Shown piece by piece: positions 9,331-18,992 of a DNA stretch of 64,000 nucleotides. The translations under genes and the position numbers were made by a program. Within the stretch, counting starts at the first letter, position 1. Each line of letters begins with the position of its first letter. This DNA is from Paenibacillus arenilitoris. Its GTDB lineage: Bacteria > Bacillota > Bacilli > Paenibacillales > Paenibacillaceae. The notes beneath the pieces were generated by a model, which saw only the letters and a program-made list of their open reading frames with translations, was not told the origin of the DNA and did not search any database. The DNA is taken from positions 1-64,000 of the forward strand of contig NZ_JACXIY010000019.1 in the NCBI RefSeq assembly GCF_014705655.1, written 5' to 3'.

Positions 9331-9404
9331 CCGAACCCGATTGGTTGTGTAGGCGGTCGGACTGGGGGTCCGTACACGAACTGCGAATAAAGAGAGGTGC
9401 TTCG

Positions 9405-10295
9405 ATGTTTAACGCATTTGTAAGAAAGTGGAGAGAGAAGCTCGAATTCGGCATCTTCACCTTGCCGGTATTAATTTGTATCGCCGTCGCTTTCTATATC
9501 CCGTTCGCGATGACGATTCGCTATTCCTTGACGAAATGGAACGGCATTTCCAAGCATCCGACATTCGTCGGCCTCGATAACTTCAAGCAAATTTTCATGG
9601 GCGACGCGAACTTCGCGAACTCAGCGTGGTTTACGGTCAAATACGCCGTATTGTATATCGTGCTGGTGAACGTGCTGGCGATTCTGCTGGCCGTCGTGCT
9701 CGATATGAAGCTGAGAACGTCGTCATGGCTGCGGGCCGCGTTCTTCATCCCGTATATTCTCAGCCTGGTTATCGTCGGCTTCATCTGGAAGTTCATCTTC
9801 ATGCAGGGGTTTGAATCGCTTGCGGAAAGCACGGGCTGGGGCATCTTCGAAATGAGCTGGCTCGGGGAGCCGGGGCTGGCGTTCATCTCGATCCTGTTCG
9901 TATCCATCTGGCAGTCGATCGGCTTCTATCTGGTCATTTACATCGCCGGCCTGCAATCCGTGCCGGACGATTTGAAGGAGGCCGCGACCGTGGACGGCGC
10001 CGGCCCGCTCAGACGCTTCTTCAGCATTACGCTGCCGCTGCTCGCGCCGTCGATCACAATTTCGGTCTTTATGGCGCTCACGAACTCCATCAAGGTGTTC
10101 GACGTCATTCTGTCACTTACCGGCGGCGGTCCCGGCGGCACGACGTACAGCATCGCATACGACATCTATCGCGACACGTTCCAGAACAACCTGTACGGCT
10201 ACGGAACGGCGAAGGCGCTCATTCTGTTCGTCGCGGTGCTGATCGTAACGATCATTCAGTTGACGCTCTTCAAGCGCAGGGAGGTTGAGGCTTAA
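9405..10295 (+). CDS. Sugar ABC transporter permease, MalF type
   Basis: This 296-residue inner-membrane permease has six predicted helices. The EAA loop EAATVDGAGPLRRFFSITLP contacts the ATPase. The ATG at 9405 follows GAGAGG at 7 nt; the open frame extends 411 bases further upstream, but that part lies across the divergent promoter and is antisense to the kinase gene. The next permease starts on the last base of this stop codon (TAATG), so the two are translationally coupled. It should work with the lipoprotein encoded at 4313-5620. Confidence 0.92.
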   Translation: MFNAFVRKWREKLEFGIFTLPVLICIAVAFYIPFAMTIRYSLTKWNGISKHPTFVGLDNFKQIFMGDANFANSAWFTVKYAVLYIVLVNVLAILLAVVLDMKLRTSSWLRAAFFIPYILSLVIVGFIWKFIFMQGFESLAESTGWGIFEMSWLGEPGLAFISILFVSIWQSIGFYLVIYIAGLQSVPDDLKEAATVDGAGPLRRFFSITLPLLAPSITISVFMALTNSIKVFDVILSLTGGGPGGTTYSIAYDIYRDTFQNNLYGYGTAKALILFVAVLIVTIIQLTLFKRREVEA

Positions 10296-11134
10296 TGAAT
10301 AAACGCAGCAAAGCAAAGGCGGGACGCATCACGCTCGAGATCGTTATGGTGCTTCTCTCGCTCGTGTTCCTTTATCCGTTGTTCCTCGCCATCAACAACT
10401 CGCTGAAGAGCTTCGGCGAGGTCATGACGGACGTCATCGCGCTGCCGAAGCAGCTCGCTTTCGAGAACTACTCGTACGTATGGTCGTTCATCAACTATCC
10501 GAAGCTGTTCTTGAACAACTTCGTCATTACGGGCCTCGGGCTCGCCGGCATCATCCTCGTTTCCTCCATCGCGGCCTATAAGCTGGCCCGGACGAAATCG
10601 CGCTGGAGCGCGCTGTTGTACATGCTGTGCATTATGCCGATGCTCATCCCGTTCCAGTCGATCATGCTGACGGTGCTGCAGCTGGCCAAGAACATCAACC
10701 TGTCCGAAAGCACCTGGGGCCTCGGCCTGCTGTACTGGGGCTTCGGCGCCCCGCTCGCGGTATTCATCTACCACGGCTTCGTGAAGGGGATACCGCAGGA
10801 GATCGACGAAAGCGCGAAGATTGACGGCGCATCGGGCTTCAAGCTGTTCTTCCTGGTTATCTTCCCGCTGCTGAAGTCGGTCACGGCGACGATCGTCATC
10901 ATCGACGTCATGTGGATCTGGAACGACTTCCTGCTGCCGCTCCTCATGGTGAACGGCTCGCCGGACACGAAGACGCTGACGCTGGCCGCGTACACCTTCG
11001 TCGGACAATACACGTCGGACTGGCAATACGCGATGACCGCGATGGTGATGGCCGTGCTGCCTTCGATCGTCGTGTTCATCTTCCTGCAGAAGTACATCGT
11101 CAAAGGCGTCGTCGCCGGCGCGGTGAAAGGTTAA
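10295..11134 (+). CDS. Sugar ABC transporter permease, MalG type
   Basis: This 279-residue second permease of the sugar importer has six predicted helices and the EAA-type loop DESAKIDGASGFKLFFLVIFP. Together with the preceding MalF-type subunit it forms the heterodimeric channel. It starts inside the stop codon of that gene. A strong terminator follows directly, so this plus-strand operon holds only the two permeases while the binding protein and regulators are on the other strand. Confidence 0.92.
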   Translation: MNKRSKAKAGRITLEIVMVLLSLVFLYPLFLAINNSLKSFGEVMTDVIALPKQLAFENYSYVWSFINYPKLFLNNFVITGLGLAGIILVSSIAAYKLARTKSRWSALLYMLCIMPMLIPFQSIMLTVLQLAKNINLSESTWGLGLLYWGFGAPLAVFIYHGFVKGIPQEIDESAKIDGASGFKLFFLVIFPLLKSVTATIVIIDVMWIWNDFLLPLLMVNGSPDTKTLTLAAYTFVGQYTSDWQYAMTAMVMAVLPSIVVFIFLQKYIVKGVVAGAVKG

Positions 11135-11138
11135 TGCA

Positions 11139-11191
11139 AAGACAAACAGCAGCTCCGTCGGCCATTCCGGCCAGGAGCTGCTGTTTGTCTT
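11139..11191. terminator. Bidirectional terminator between permeases and the kdp operon
   Basis: AAGACAAACAGCAGCTCC pairs perfectly with its complement after a short GC-rich loop. It lies just after the permease stop codon and about 45 bp past the end of the convergent KdpD-like gene, so it can serve both. Confidence 0.85.
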
Positions 11192-11236
11192 GTTACGGCG
11201 GCGCCTGCTTCCGCGCCGCAACGCCTACACCGCCCG

Positions 11237-13576
11237 TTAATCCCGATGACGGCTCCGGTTCATCGGCTCATAATCGGCGACGACCAGGATATCCGCATGA
11301 CGCGCCGCACGGAGCAGCTTCTTCAGAATAGAGCCTCTTCGAAGCCGCTGCCATAATGTCGCTTTGGATTGGCCCAGGATAATCTGGGTAGCCTTGTATG
11401 CCTTCGCTTTGTCGACGAGAATGCCGGCGACGCCTTTGCGGTTTGTTGCCTTCAGAATCTCGAACGTTCCGCCGAGCCGGTTCGCCAGCTTTCTTATCGA
11501 TTCCAGCCTAATGGCGATCTCGTCCGTCAAAGGCTCGTCGGCGGGCTTCACGCAGGTCACGTACCACTCCGCTTTGAGCCGGTGGGCGATACGAAAGCCC
11601 CGCCGTATCAATCGTTCCGCTTGGGGCGTTGATTCGACGCATACGTAGATCACTTCCTGGCGCCGCCAAGGCCCCCTGAGCGAGCTTTTGCGCTCCCAGG
11701 CTTCCAGCCTCTCGTCCACGTCGTCGGCAATTTCCCGCAGCGCAAGCTCCCTGAGAGCAATAAGGTTACCCGATTTGAAAAAATTGCCGAGCGCCTGATC
11801 GACTTTGTCCATGGCGTAAATTTTGCCTTCCCTCATACGCTCCTGGAGCGATTGGGGAGCCACGTCGATCAGCTGGACTTCGTCCGCCATTCGAAGAATA
11901 TGGTCGGGAATGGTCTCTCTGACCCGGATCCCGGTAATTTGCTCCACGGCGTCGTTCAGGCTCTCCAAATGCTGCACGTTTACGGTGGAAATAACGGATA
12001 TTCCGGCATCCAGTACTTCGATGACGTCTTCGTACCGTTTTTTGTTTTTGCTTCCCGGCACGTTCGTGTGAGCCAGCTCGTCGATCAGCACCGCCTCGGG
12101 AGACCTTTGCAGAATCGCCTCCGTATCGAGCTCTTCCAGATTCGCCCCCCGGTAGCTGTGGACCTTGCGCGGCATCGTCTCGAGATCGCCCACCTGGGCA
12201 AGCGTTTCCTTGCGTCCGTGCGTCTCCAGCAATCCGATTACCGCGTCAATGCCTTTGTGCAGCAGATCGTTGCCTTCTCTAAGCATCGTGTAGGTTTTTC
12301 CTACGCCGGGCGCCGCTCCGATGTATACTTTGAAGTGGCCCCGCTTGATTTTCTCCACTCTCTCCGTCATTTCCGTCGTGCTTAGGCGGCGATAAAGCTC
12401 GCCGTTCCTGGGGCTTCTCACCTTGACCGGCATAATTCGTTCCCCTTCGTGCTCCGCTCGGTCCGCCACAACGAACACATCGATGTTTCTCGTCTTGTTC
12501 GATAGATCATGGACGATCGAGCCTTGCCAAAACTCCTGCCATCTCGTCTGTTTGGAATGGCCCAGCACGATGCGGGTAATGCTATGTTCCAATGCGTATT
12601 TCACCAAAATTTCCGGAAGCTCCCTGCGCGAACACAAGGGCAGCTCTTCGAATGCGCCGCCGACTTTTTCGACCAATTTGACGATGGATCGCTTGAAGGC
12701 TTCCGCTTCCTTGCCCAGCTTCTTCTCTTTATCCACAAAAGTGACGACGAGCAGCTCGCCGTTCAGCCGTTTGGCGATTTGTTGGCCGCGGCGGACATAG
12801 ATGGAGCCGTTCCAATGATATTGGGCGGAGACCAATATTCGTTCCGTTGCGCCGGAAGGTCCGACGAACCCCATCTCCTCCCGATGCTTCTCGAGCGTTT
12901 CGTTCACGTCTTCGGCAACCAGACGGAGAGCGAGCTCGCGAAGGACGGCCAAGTTGCCTCTTTTGAATACCGCCTTGTCTTGATTCAGGGGAGCGCCGCC
13001 GCCTGCCATGCGTCCCAGTATCGTCTCGGGCGTTACGTCGATCAGTCTCACTTCGTCCGCGAGGTCCAATGTATCCGAAGGAACCGTCTCCTCCGCTTCA
13101 ATACCGGTCATTTTCTTCGCGATTCCGGCGGCGCCTTCCAGTTCGTACACGTTGACCGTCGTAATGACGCTAATTCCGCGGCTGCGAAGAAACTGAATAT
13201 CTTCAAGCCGCGACGGGAATCGCGCATCGGGACGGTTCCGGTGGGCCAGACCGTCCACGAGCACCACCTCCGGATTCCGCCGCAGCAGCGCCTCCAGGTC
13301 GAGGTCTCTCCGTTCCTTGCCGTCCCTCGTCCAATGGATGCTCGGCACCCGTTCCAGATCGGCCCTTTGCTCCACCGTCTCCGGTCTTCGGTTCGTGGCG
13401 ACCGCGCAAGTCACGACGTCAAGCCCTTGTTGTTTGAGCGCCTGCCCTTCCCGCAGCATATGATACGTTTTGCCGGAGCCGCTTACCGCGCCGATCAAAA
13501 TTTTTAACCGTCCGTAATGAAGCTTGGCGATGGACTTTAAAATTTCTTCGGGCGTTTTCCGCTTGAAACTTTCCAT
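11237..13576 (-). CDS. Tandemly duplicated KdpD sensor region without a kinase
   Basis: This 779-residue protein is made of two KdpD N-terminal modules in series. Each has a KdpD P-loop domain (Walker A GAVSGSGKT at 29-37 and GAAPGVGKT at 420-428) followed by a universal-stress-protein-like domain (about 245-375 and 635-770). There are no membrane helices, no H-box and no ATPase domain, so it cannot be a histidine kinase. In module 1 the family motif DELAHTN has become DGLAHRN, while module 2 keeps DELAHTN. KdpD USP domains bind c-di-AMP in Staphylococcus aureus; this operon also has two c-di-AMP riboswitches. It is the last gene of the kdp operon. I infer a soluble regulator or tether of Kdp activity. 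Confidence 0.85.
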   Translation of the reverse strand: MESFKRKTPEEILKSIAKLHYGRLKILIGAVSGSGKTYHMLREGQALKQQGLDVVTCAVATNRRPETVEQRADLERVPSIHWTRDGKERRDLDLEALLRRNPEVVLVDGLAHRNRPDARFPSRLEDIQFLRSRGISVITTVNVYELEGAAGIAKKMTGIEAEETVPSDTLDLADEVRLIDVTPETILGRMAGGGAPLNQDKAVFKRGNLAVLRELALRLVAEDVNETLEKHREEMGFVGPSGATERILVSAQYHWNGSIYVRRGQQIAKRLNGELLVVTFVDKEKKLGKEAEAFKRSIVKLVEKVGGAFEELPLCSRRELPEILVKYALEHSITRIVLGHSKQTRWQEFWQGSIVHDLSNKTRNIDVFVVADRAEHEGERIMPVKVRSPRNGELYRRLSTTEMTERVEKIKRGHFKVYIGAAPGVGKTYTMLREGNDLLHKGIDAVIGLLETHGRKETLAQVGDLETMPRKVHSYRGANLEELDTEAILQRSPEAVLIDELAHTNVPGSKNKKRYEDVIEVLDAGISVISTVNVQHLESLNDAVEQITGIRVRETIPDHILRMADEVQLIDVAPQSLQERMREGKIYAMDKVDQALGNFFKSGNLIALRELALREIADDVDERLEAWERKSSLRGPWRRQEVIYVCVESTPQAERLIRRGFRIAHRLKAEWYVTCVKPADEPLTDEIAIRLESIRKLANRLGGTFEILKATNRKGVAGILVDKAKAYKATQIILGQSKATLWQRLRRGSILKKLLRAARHADILVVADYEPMNRSRHRD

Positions 13577-13611
13577 TTATAACGTCATCCTTCGCGACTT
13601 GTAGGTTGCCT

Positions 13612-13785
13612 TCATCTCAGAACCATCGTGATGGCCGCTGACAAGAGCATGGCCGGAACGAACGAATAGATCAGTCTTTGTTTTAACATTTTATGCCGAG
13701 GCTGGCTGCTGTTCCCGAATAAGTACGACAAGAAAAGTACGGCGACAAAAATCGTAATAAACGAAAATGAAAATATCGTGATCAT
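13612..13785 (-). CDS. Small two-helix membrane protein of the kdp operon
   Basis: This 57-residue protein has two predicted membrane helices (ITIFSFSFITIFVAVLFLSY and LIYSFVPAMLLSAAITMVL) separated by a basic, polar loop (SSQPRHKMLKQR). The ATG at 13785 follows GGAAGGGG at about 8 nt and is preferred over an upstream in-frame ATG with no ribosome binding site. It lies between kdpC and the KdpD-like gene in the same orientation. I do not recognise the family; its position suggests a membrane accessory or anchor, which is inference. Confidence 0.65.
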   Translation of the reverse strand: MITIFSFSFITIFVAVLFLSYLFGNSSQPRHKMLKQRLIYSFVPAMLLSAAITMVLR

Positions 13786-13871
13786 GAGAAAATCCCCTTC
13801 CGATGGGTGAACAAATGGAGCGAAACCGAACATCCCGCCCCCGGTATGGCATAGAAGGGGCGGGCGTTCTA

Positions 13872-14444
13872 TTATTGATTCATTTTGGCATCCAGCTCTA
13901 AGTTTAATTTCAGCACGTTAACGGTCGGCTCGCCAAGAAAACCAAGCTGCCTGCCGGACGTATGCTTGCGAACCAGGTCTGCCAGCTGCGTTTCGGCAAT
14001 GCCCGTCAATTTGCTGATCCGGGGAATTTGCGCCTCTGCGGCCTCCGGACTGATATGCGGGTCCAGACCCGATCCCGAGTTGGTGATCAGATCGATAGGA
14101 AGCTCGCCGACCGGGACGTCCGGATTATCGGTTTTCCACGCCTCGACCGCTTCCGCGGTCCGCTTGATCATATCTTCGTTGGAAGGCGCATAGTTTGGCG
14201 TGCCGGAACCCGCCCCGTTATAATCGATGCTGGACACCCGGCCGGTAAAGTATTTCGGGTCGGCGAAGGCTTGCCCGATCAATTCGGAGCCGACGAGCTC
14301 GTTATTCCGGTTATAAATCAAGCTTCCGTCCGCTTTGCCCGGCATCAAGCCTTGGGCAATCCCGGTGACGAGCAGATTGTACCCGAGCCCGAACAGCAGC
14401 ATGAGAATCAGGGTGCATCTTACGGAAATTAGAAATAGGCTCAT
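13872..14444 (-). CDS. kdpC: K+-transporting ATPase subunit KdpC
   Basis: This 190-residue subunit of the KdpFABC K+ pump has one N-terminal membrane helix (about residues 5-30) and an external domain with the family blocks GSELIGQAF, FTGRVSS and the conserved C-terminal region DPHISPEAAEAQIPRIS. KdpC stabilises the complex and raises nucleotide affinity. It starts 18 bp after kdpB, so it is in the same transcript. Confidence 0.95.
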   Translation of the reverse strand: MSLFLISVRCTLILMLLFGLGYNLLVTGIAQGLMPGKADGSLIYNRNNELVGSELIGQAFADPKYFTGRVSSIDYNGAGSGTPNYAPSNEDMIKRTAEAVEAWKTDNPDVPVGELPIDLITNSGSGLDPHISPEAAEAQIPRISKLTGIAETQLADLVRKHTSGRQLGFLGEPTVNVLKLNLELDAKMNQ

Positions 14445-14462
14445 ACTTGTTCCATCCTTTCT

Positions 14463-16490
14463 TTACACCCAGAGATGAATGACCATATCGATCAGCTTAA
14501 TGCCGACGAACGGAACGAGCACGCCTCCGAGGCCATATATCAGAAGATTCCGCCGCAGCAGCTCCGAGGAGCTCATCGCTTTATAAGCGACCCCTTTCAT
14601 CGCAAGCGGAATGAGCAGCGGGATGATGACGGCATTGAAGATCAGCGCCGACAAAATCGCCGAATTCGGAGAGCCCAGCTTCATGACGTTCAAAATTTCC
14701 AGCTCCGGAATAGCGAGCATGAACATCGCCGGGATAATCGCGAAATACTTGGCGATGTCGTTGGCGATGCTGAACGTCGTCAGCGCCCCTCTTGTCATAA
14801 GCAGCTGCTTGCCGATCGCGACGACTTCGATGATTTTGGACGGGTCCGAATCCAAATCGACCATATTCGCCGCTTCTTTGGCGGCAACGGTGCCGCTGTT
14901 CATCGCGATGCCCACGTCCGCTTGGGCGAGAGCCGGAGCGTCGTTGGTGCCGTCGCCGGTCATCGCGACCAGCTTGCCCTCCGCCTGCTCGCCGCGGATC
15001 ACCGCGATCTTGTCCTCCGGCGTGCTTTCCGCGATAAAATCGTCTACGCCGGCTTCCTTCGCGATGGTAGCCGCCGTAAGCGGGTTATCGCCCGTACACA
15101 TGATCGTTCTGATTCCCATTTTGCGCAATTCGTCGAAGCGCTCCCGCATCCCGGGCTTTACCGTATCCTTCAAATAAATGAGCCCGTAAATCGTATCGTC
15201 GACGGCTACGGCGAGCGGCGTTCCGCCTGCGGAGGCAATGGCGTCGCTTTTTTTATCCAGATCTGCCGGTATAACGCCTCCTTGCGACACGACCCACTTC
15301 TTCACCGCATCGACCGCGCCTTTGCGAACTTTGCGTCCGTCTTTCAGATCCATGCCGCTCATCCGGGTCTCCGCCTTGAACGCAATAAATTCGGCTCCGT
15401 CCGCCGCGGCCGCGTCATACGGAATGCCCTGCTTCTTCATCAGCTCGAGGACGGACCGGCCTTCGGGCGTTTCGTCCCGCACGGAGCCGATCGCCGCCCA
15501 TGAACCCACGGTCTCCGCCGCGGCGTCCCCGACGGGGATAAACTCGCTCGCCATCCGGTTGCCGAAGGTGATCGTGCCGGTTTTATCGAGAATGATGGTA
15601 TTGATATCGCCGGAGGCTTCGACCGCCTTGCCCGACATGGCGAGCACGTTGAATTGCGTGACCCGGTCCATCCCCGCGATCCCGATCGCGGAGAGCAAGC
15701 CGCCGATCGTCGTCGGAATCAGACAAACGAGCAAGGCGATGAGAACGGGGATTTCAAGCCGTATTTCCAAATAGTCCGCATAAAACGGCAGCGTCACGAC
15801 AACGATCAGGAAAATCAGCGTTAAGCTCGTCAACACGGTGTTAAGGGCAATTTCATTCGGCGTTTTCTGTCTCTTGGCGCCCTCGACGAGCGAGATCATC
15901 CGGTCCAGGAACGACTCTCCGGGATCGCTCGTTATTTTTACTTTGATCCGGTCGCTGACGACGCGGGTACCGCCCGTAACCGAGCTGAAGTCGCCTCCGG
16001 CTTCCTTGATGACCGGAGCGGATTCGCCCGTAATGGCGGACTCGTCTACCGATGCAAGCCCCTCGACGACTTCCCCGTCGCCGGGAATCATCTCCCCTTG
16101 GGAAACCAGCACGATATCGCCTTTCCGAAGCTCGGCCGAAGGGACTTGCTTGATGTCGCTTCCGACCAGCTTATTGGCCGTTATTTCTTTTTTCGTCTTT
16201 TTCAACGTATCGGCTTGCGCTTTGCCCCTTCCTTCCGCCAGCGCCTCCGCAAAGTTCGCGAACAGGACGGTGAAGAGCAGAATCAAAGCGACGGCGACAT
16301 TGAACCCGGTGGAAACGGTCCCTCCGAATGCGTCCGGCACGAAGATGAGAAACAACGTAATGAGGAAGCCTACCTCTACCACGAACATAATGGGGTTGCG
16401 GATCATTACCCTGGGATCTAGTTTATAGAACGCTTGCAGGATCGCTTTTTGGATCAAAGCCGCATCCATCATCGATTTTTTTGGACTCAT
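14463..16490 (-). CDS. kdpB: K+-transporting P-type ATPase subunit KdpB
   Basis: This 675-residue catalytic subunit is a P-type ATPase. The phosphorylated Asp lies near residue 302 in DKTGT. The actuator motif TGES, the nucleotide-domain block [10 protein letters not shown] and the hinge [16 protein letters not shown] are all intact. ATP hydrolysis here drives K+ uptake through KdpA. The ATG at 16490 lies 10 nt after GGAGG; an ATG three codons upstream is only 1 nt from it. The gene is flanked closely by kdpA and kdpC. Confidence 0.96.
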   Translation of the reverse strand: MSPKKSMMDAALIQKAILQAFYKLDPRVMIRNPIMFVVEVGFLITLFLIFVPDAFGGTVSTGFNVAVALILLFTVLFANFAEALAEGRGKAQADTLKKTKKEITANKLVGSDIKQVPSAELRKGDIVLVSQGEMIPGDGEVVEGLASVDESAITGESAPVIKEAGGDFSSVTGGTRVVSDRIKVKITSDPGESFLDRMISLVEGAKRQKTPNEIALNTVLTSLTLIFLIVVVTLPFYADYLEIRLEIPVLIALLVCLIPTTIGGLLSAIGIAGMDRVTQFNVLAMSGKAVEASGDINTIILDKTGTITFGNRMASEFIPVGDAAAETVGSWAAIGSVRDETPEGRSVLELMKKQGIPYDAAAADGAEFIAFKAETRMSGMDLKDGRKVRKGAVDAVKKWVVSQGGVIPADLDKKSDAIASAGGTPLAVAVDDTIYGLIYLKDTVKPGMRERFDELRKMGIRTIMCTGDNPLTAATIAKEAGVDDFIAESTPEDKIAVIRGEQAEGKLVAMTGDGTNDAPALAQADVGIAMNSGTVAAKEAANMVDLDSDPSKIIEVVAIGKQLLMTRGALTTFSIANDIAKYFAIIPAMFMLAIPELEILNVMKLGSPNSAILSALIFNAVIIPLLIPLAMKGVAYKAMSSSELLRRNLLIYGLGGVLVPFVGIKLIDMVIHLWV

Positions 16491-16520
16491 CGTCGTCATT
16501 CCTCCAAATAAACGCTTATC

Positions 16521-18191
16521 TTAAGGCGTTAAAGTCAATTGTTCGGCAACCGGTCCAAGCACGATGGCCGGGAAGAACGTCAGCGCGCCCACGATCAGGA
16601 CGGTTCCCAGAAATACGGCCGCGAACAAGCCCGTATCCGTCCGGAAAGTACCCGCGGTTTCGGGGACGGCTTTCTTCGCCGCCAACGATCCCGCAACGGC
16701 AAGCAAGGTGACCAAGGACAAATAGCGCCCCAGGAACATGACGATGCCCGTGGAAATATTCCAGAACGGCGTCGCGTCCCCCAATCCTTCGAAGCCGGAT
16801 CCGTTATTGGCCGCCGATGAAGTATATTCGTACATCACTTGCGTCAGCCCATGATAACCCGGATTCGAGATCGTATCCGCATTCGTGAACAAGGCCAGCG
16901 CCGTCGGCGCCAGAATCAGAATCGGCGTGAACAGCATCGTTACCGCAATCAGCTTCATTTCCTTGCCTTCGATTTTTTTGCCCAAAAACTCGGGCGTCCG
17001 TCCTACCATAAGACCCGACAAGAAGACGGCGATCATCGTATACATCAATACGTTCAGGAAGCCCGCCCCCATGCCGCCGAATACCGTATTCAGCATCATG
17101 TTCGAGAGGGCGATCAATCCGCCGATCGGAGTCAGCGTGTCGTGCATCGTATTGACCGCGCCGGTCTCCGATGCGGTCGTGACCACGGAATACAAGGAGG
17201 ATTGCGCGACCCCGAACCGGACTTCCTTCCCTTCCATGCTGCCTTGCTCGTGCTGAATGCCAAGCGCATTCAACGCCGGATTGCCGGCATACTCGGCGGT
17301 CAAGGAAATCCCGAGGAAGACAATGAACATCATCGCCATCGAAACGAATAAGACGCGTCCTTGCTTCGCGTTCCCTACCATCTTGCCGTAGGTGAACGGA
17401 GTGGCCGTCGTAACGAGCAGCATCAGCAGGATTTGAAGCATATTGCTTAAAGCGTTCGGATTCTCGAGGGGATGCGCGGAGTTTACTCCGAAATAGCCGC
17501 CGCCGTTATTGCCCAGCTCTTTAATGGATAGAAACGAAGCGACCGGCCCGCGGGCAATCTCCTGCGCCGCTCCTTCGACCGTTGTGGCAACGGCTGTCGG
17601 CTCCAGCGTCTGCGGAACGCCCAAGGCGATAAAAACAAGGGCAGCCGCAAACGAGATCGGCAGCAAAATCCGGGTAATGGAGCGCGTCAAATCGACAAAG
17701 AAATTGCCGAGCGGCTTGCCGGCCATTCCGCGAATGAACGCAATGACCGCGGCCAGAGCCGTCGCGGGAGCCGCGAACATCATGAATACGATGGCAACCA
17801 TTTGAGAAAGATACGACAATCCGCTTTCTCCGCTATAATGCTGCAGGTTCGTATTCGTCATAAAGCTGATGGCCGTATTGAACGCCAAGGTCGGCTCCAT
17901 GCCCGGAATCCCGCTCGGATTCAGCGGCAGACTCCCCTGAAACCGGAAGATTAGAAAAACAAGCAGGATCATGACGGTATTGCTCATCACGATCGCAAGC
18001 ACATATTGCTTCCAGGTCTGGTTCTCCCTCCGGATGCCGCCAATGCCGTAGATGAGCTTTTCCAGCGGCAGAAACCATTTATCCAATCCCGTCGTTTCGT
18101 AATCAAAAGCTTTGGCCATGTACAGCCCCATTGGCCTCGCAAGCAGCAATACGAGCAAAAGCGTAATGCCGATCGAAATAGCGGTAACCAT
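16521..18191 (-). CDS. kdpA: K+-transporting ATPase subunit KdpA
   Basis: This 556-residue K+-binding subunit is related to K+ channels. Ten or so membrane helices are visible, with filter loops TNTNLQHYSGE and NNGGGYFGVNSAHP intact. The length is normal for the family. AGGAGG precedes the ATG, and the gene follows the tiny kdpF by about 50 bp. Potassium enters through KdpA and is transferred to KdpB for transport. Confidence 0.96.
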   Translation of the reverse strand: MVTAISIGITLLLVLLLARPMGLYMAKAFDYETTGLDKWFLPLEKLIYGIGGIRRENQTWKQYVLAIVMSNTVMILLVFLIFRFQGSLPLNPSGIPGMEPTLAFNTAISFMTNTNLQHYSGESGLSYLSQMVAIVFMMFAAPATALAAVIAFIRGMAGKPLGNFFVDLTRSITRILLPISFAAALVFIALGVPQTLEPTAVATTVEGAAQEIARGPVASFLSIKELGNNGGGYFGVNSAHPLENPNALSNMLQILLMLLVTTATPFTYGKMVGNAKQGRVLFVSMAMMFIVFLGISLTAEYAGNPALNALGIQHEQGSMEGKEVRFGVAQSSLYSVVTTASETGAVNTMHDTLTPIGGLIALSNMMLNTVFGGMGAGFLNVLMYTMIAVFLSGLMVGRTPEFLGKKIEGKEMKLIAVTMLFTPILILAPTALALFTNADTISNPGYHGLTQVMYEYTSSAANNGSGFEGLGDATPFWNISTGIVMFLGRYLSLVTLLAVAGSLAAKKAVPETAGTFRTDTGLFAAVFLGTVLIVGALTFFPAIVLGPVAEQLTLTP

Positions 18192-18239
18192 CTTAACGCA
18201 TGCCTCCTGCTTCGTCCTTCCGAATGGAAGGTTGCGAAA

Positions 18240-18320
18240 TTAAAATTTCTCCGGGTTAATCAATACGTAGGCAAGATAAACAAACATCGCGACGACGATA
18301 ACGGCAAGTCCCCCTATCAT
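18240..18320 (-). CDS. kdpF: KdpF peptide of the K+ pump
   Basis: This 26-residue single-helix peptide matches KdpF in size, position and ending (...YLAYVLINPEKF), with the membrane stretch GGLAVIVVAMFVYLAYVLI. KdpF stabilises the KdpABC complex. The ATG overlaps the stop codon of the preceding 35-codon gene (ATGA), so it is translationally coupled, and kdpA follows about 50 bp downstream. Confidence 0.88.
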   Translation of the reverse strand: MIGGLAVIVVAMFVYLAYVLINPEKF

Positions 18321-18424
18321 CGCTTCTCACTTCCTTCCGAGATCACGCTTCCGGCCCAACTCATCAAACCGACCGCAATCGCCGCAAGAACAATAACGCT
18401 CGCAACCATTAAGGCGTCCAGCAT
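18317..18424 (-). CDS. 35-residue membrane peptide upstream of kdpF
   Basis: This is a 35-codon frame with GAGGAGG about 10 nt before its ATG. The product has one hydrophobic helix (ALMVASVIVLAAIAVGLMSW) and a charged tail. It ends inside the start codon of kdpF. The strong ribosome binding site and coupling make it a credible gene. It may be a second KdpF-like stabilising peptide, which is inference. Confidence 0.7.
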   Translation of the reverse strand: MLDALMVASVIVLAAIAVGLMSWAGSVISEGSEKR

Positions 18425-18444
18425 CTGTATATTCGACCTCCTCA

Positions 18445-18849
18445 TCAGGCTTCGATTAAATAGGAAACATCTTCACTGTTGGCAAAAACGACGTGGTTCG
18501 CGCCCAATCCCCGATACACCATCCTCGGATTCCCCCGATGGGAGATGACGTACATCGCCTTCGATGTCCATCCTCTGCAGATCTGAATATAACGGCAGCA
18601 CAAGGGCAAGGAATCTTCGAAAATAAACACCTTCCCGATCGGGTAATCGGGTATGATCCAGCTATCGTGCTTTGTAGTATCCACGTAAATAATTGGTTTT
18701 ACTCCCAAGCTTTCCATGCTTTTTTGCTGCCTGCTGCTGCTGACCAGCGCCGCGAACGGCAATTGCTTCGCCCTCAGCGTTCTGATGAAATTTTCCCCCG
18801 CCCGATTCGGAGCGGAGACCAGAATCCTTTCGTCATCTGCGTACAACAT
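18445..18849 (-). CDS. Conserved-looking kdp-operon protein, possible Rossmann-type domain
   Basis: This is a 134-residue soluble protein read from the ATG at 18849, which has AGGAGG about 10 nt upstream; the longer frame would begin inside the riboswitch terminator. The order beta (ERILVSAP), helix, beta (FAALVSS), helix, beta (KPIIYVDTT) and later YVISHRG suggests an alpha/beta nucleotide-binding fold, but no clean GxGxxG is present. It is the first main gene after the second c-di-AMP riboswitch. I do not recognise a named family. Confidence 0.6.
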   Translation of the reverse strand: MLYADDERILVSAPNRAGENFIRTLRAKQLPFAALVSSSRQQKSMESLGVKPIIYVDTTKHDSWIIPDYPIGKVFIFEDSLPLCCRYIQICRGWTSKAMYVISHRGNPRMVYRGLGANHVVFANSEDVSYLIEA

Positions 18850-18886
18850 CCGGGTATCTCCTCCTGTTTTCTCTCCGGAGAGGCAA

Positions 18887-18929
18887 CAAAAAAAGAAGCC
18901 TGCGCGAAGAGGGCTCTTCTCGCGGCTTC
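18887..18929 (-). terminator. Riboswitch-controlled terminator before the kdp genes
   Basis: On the minus strand AAGCC..GCGAGAAGAG pairs with CTCTTCGCGC..GGCTT and is followed by seven T residues. It lies about 65 nt after the downstream c-di-AMP riboswitch. An enclosing 10-bp pairing (GAGAGGCAAC at 18978-18987 with GTTGCCTCTC at 18878-18887, minus-strand sense) brackets the terminator. Confidence 0.8.
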
Positions 18930-18992
18930 CTGCCGGCACGGAAAAGAAAACCGTGTCAGACCAAGCACGACAAAATCGTTGCCTCTCTCCAT

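Noticed and set aside
8994-9404. N-terminal extension of the first permease
   Set aside because: It lies antisense to the sensor kinase and crosses the divergent promoter; the ATG at 9405 has a good ribosome binding site and a normal permease start.
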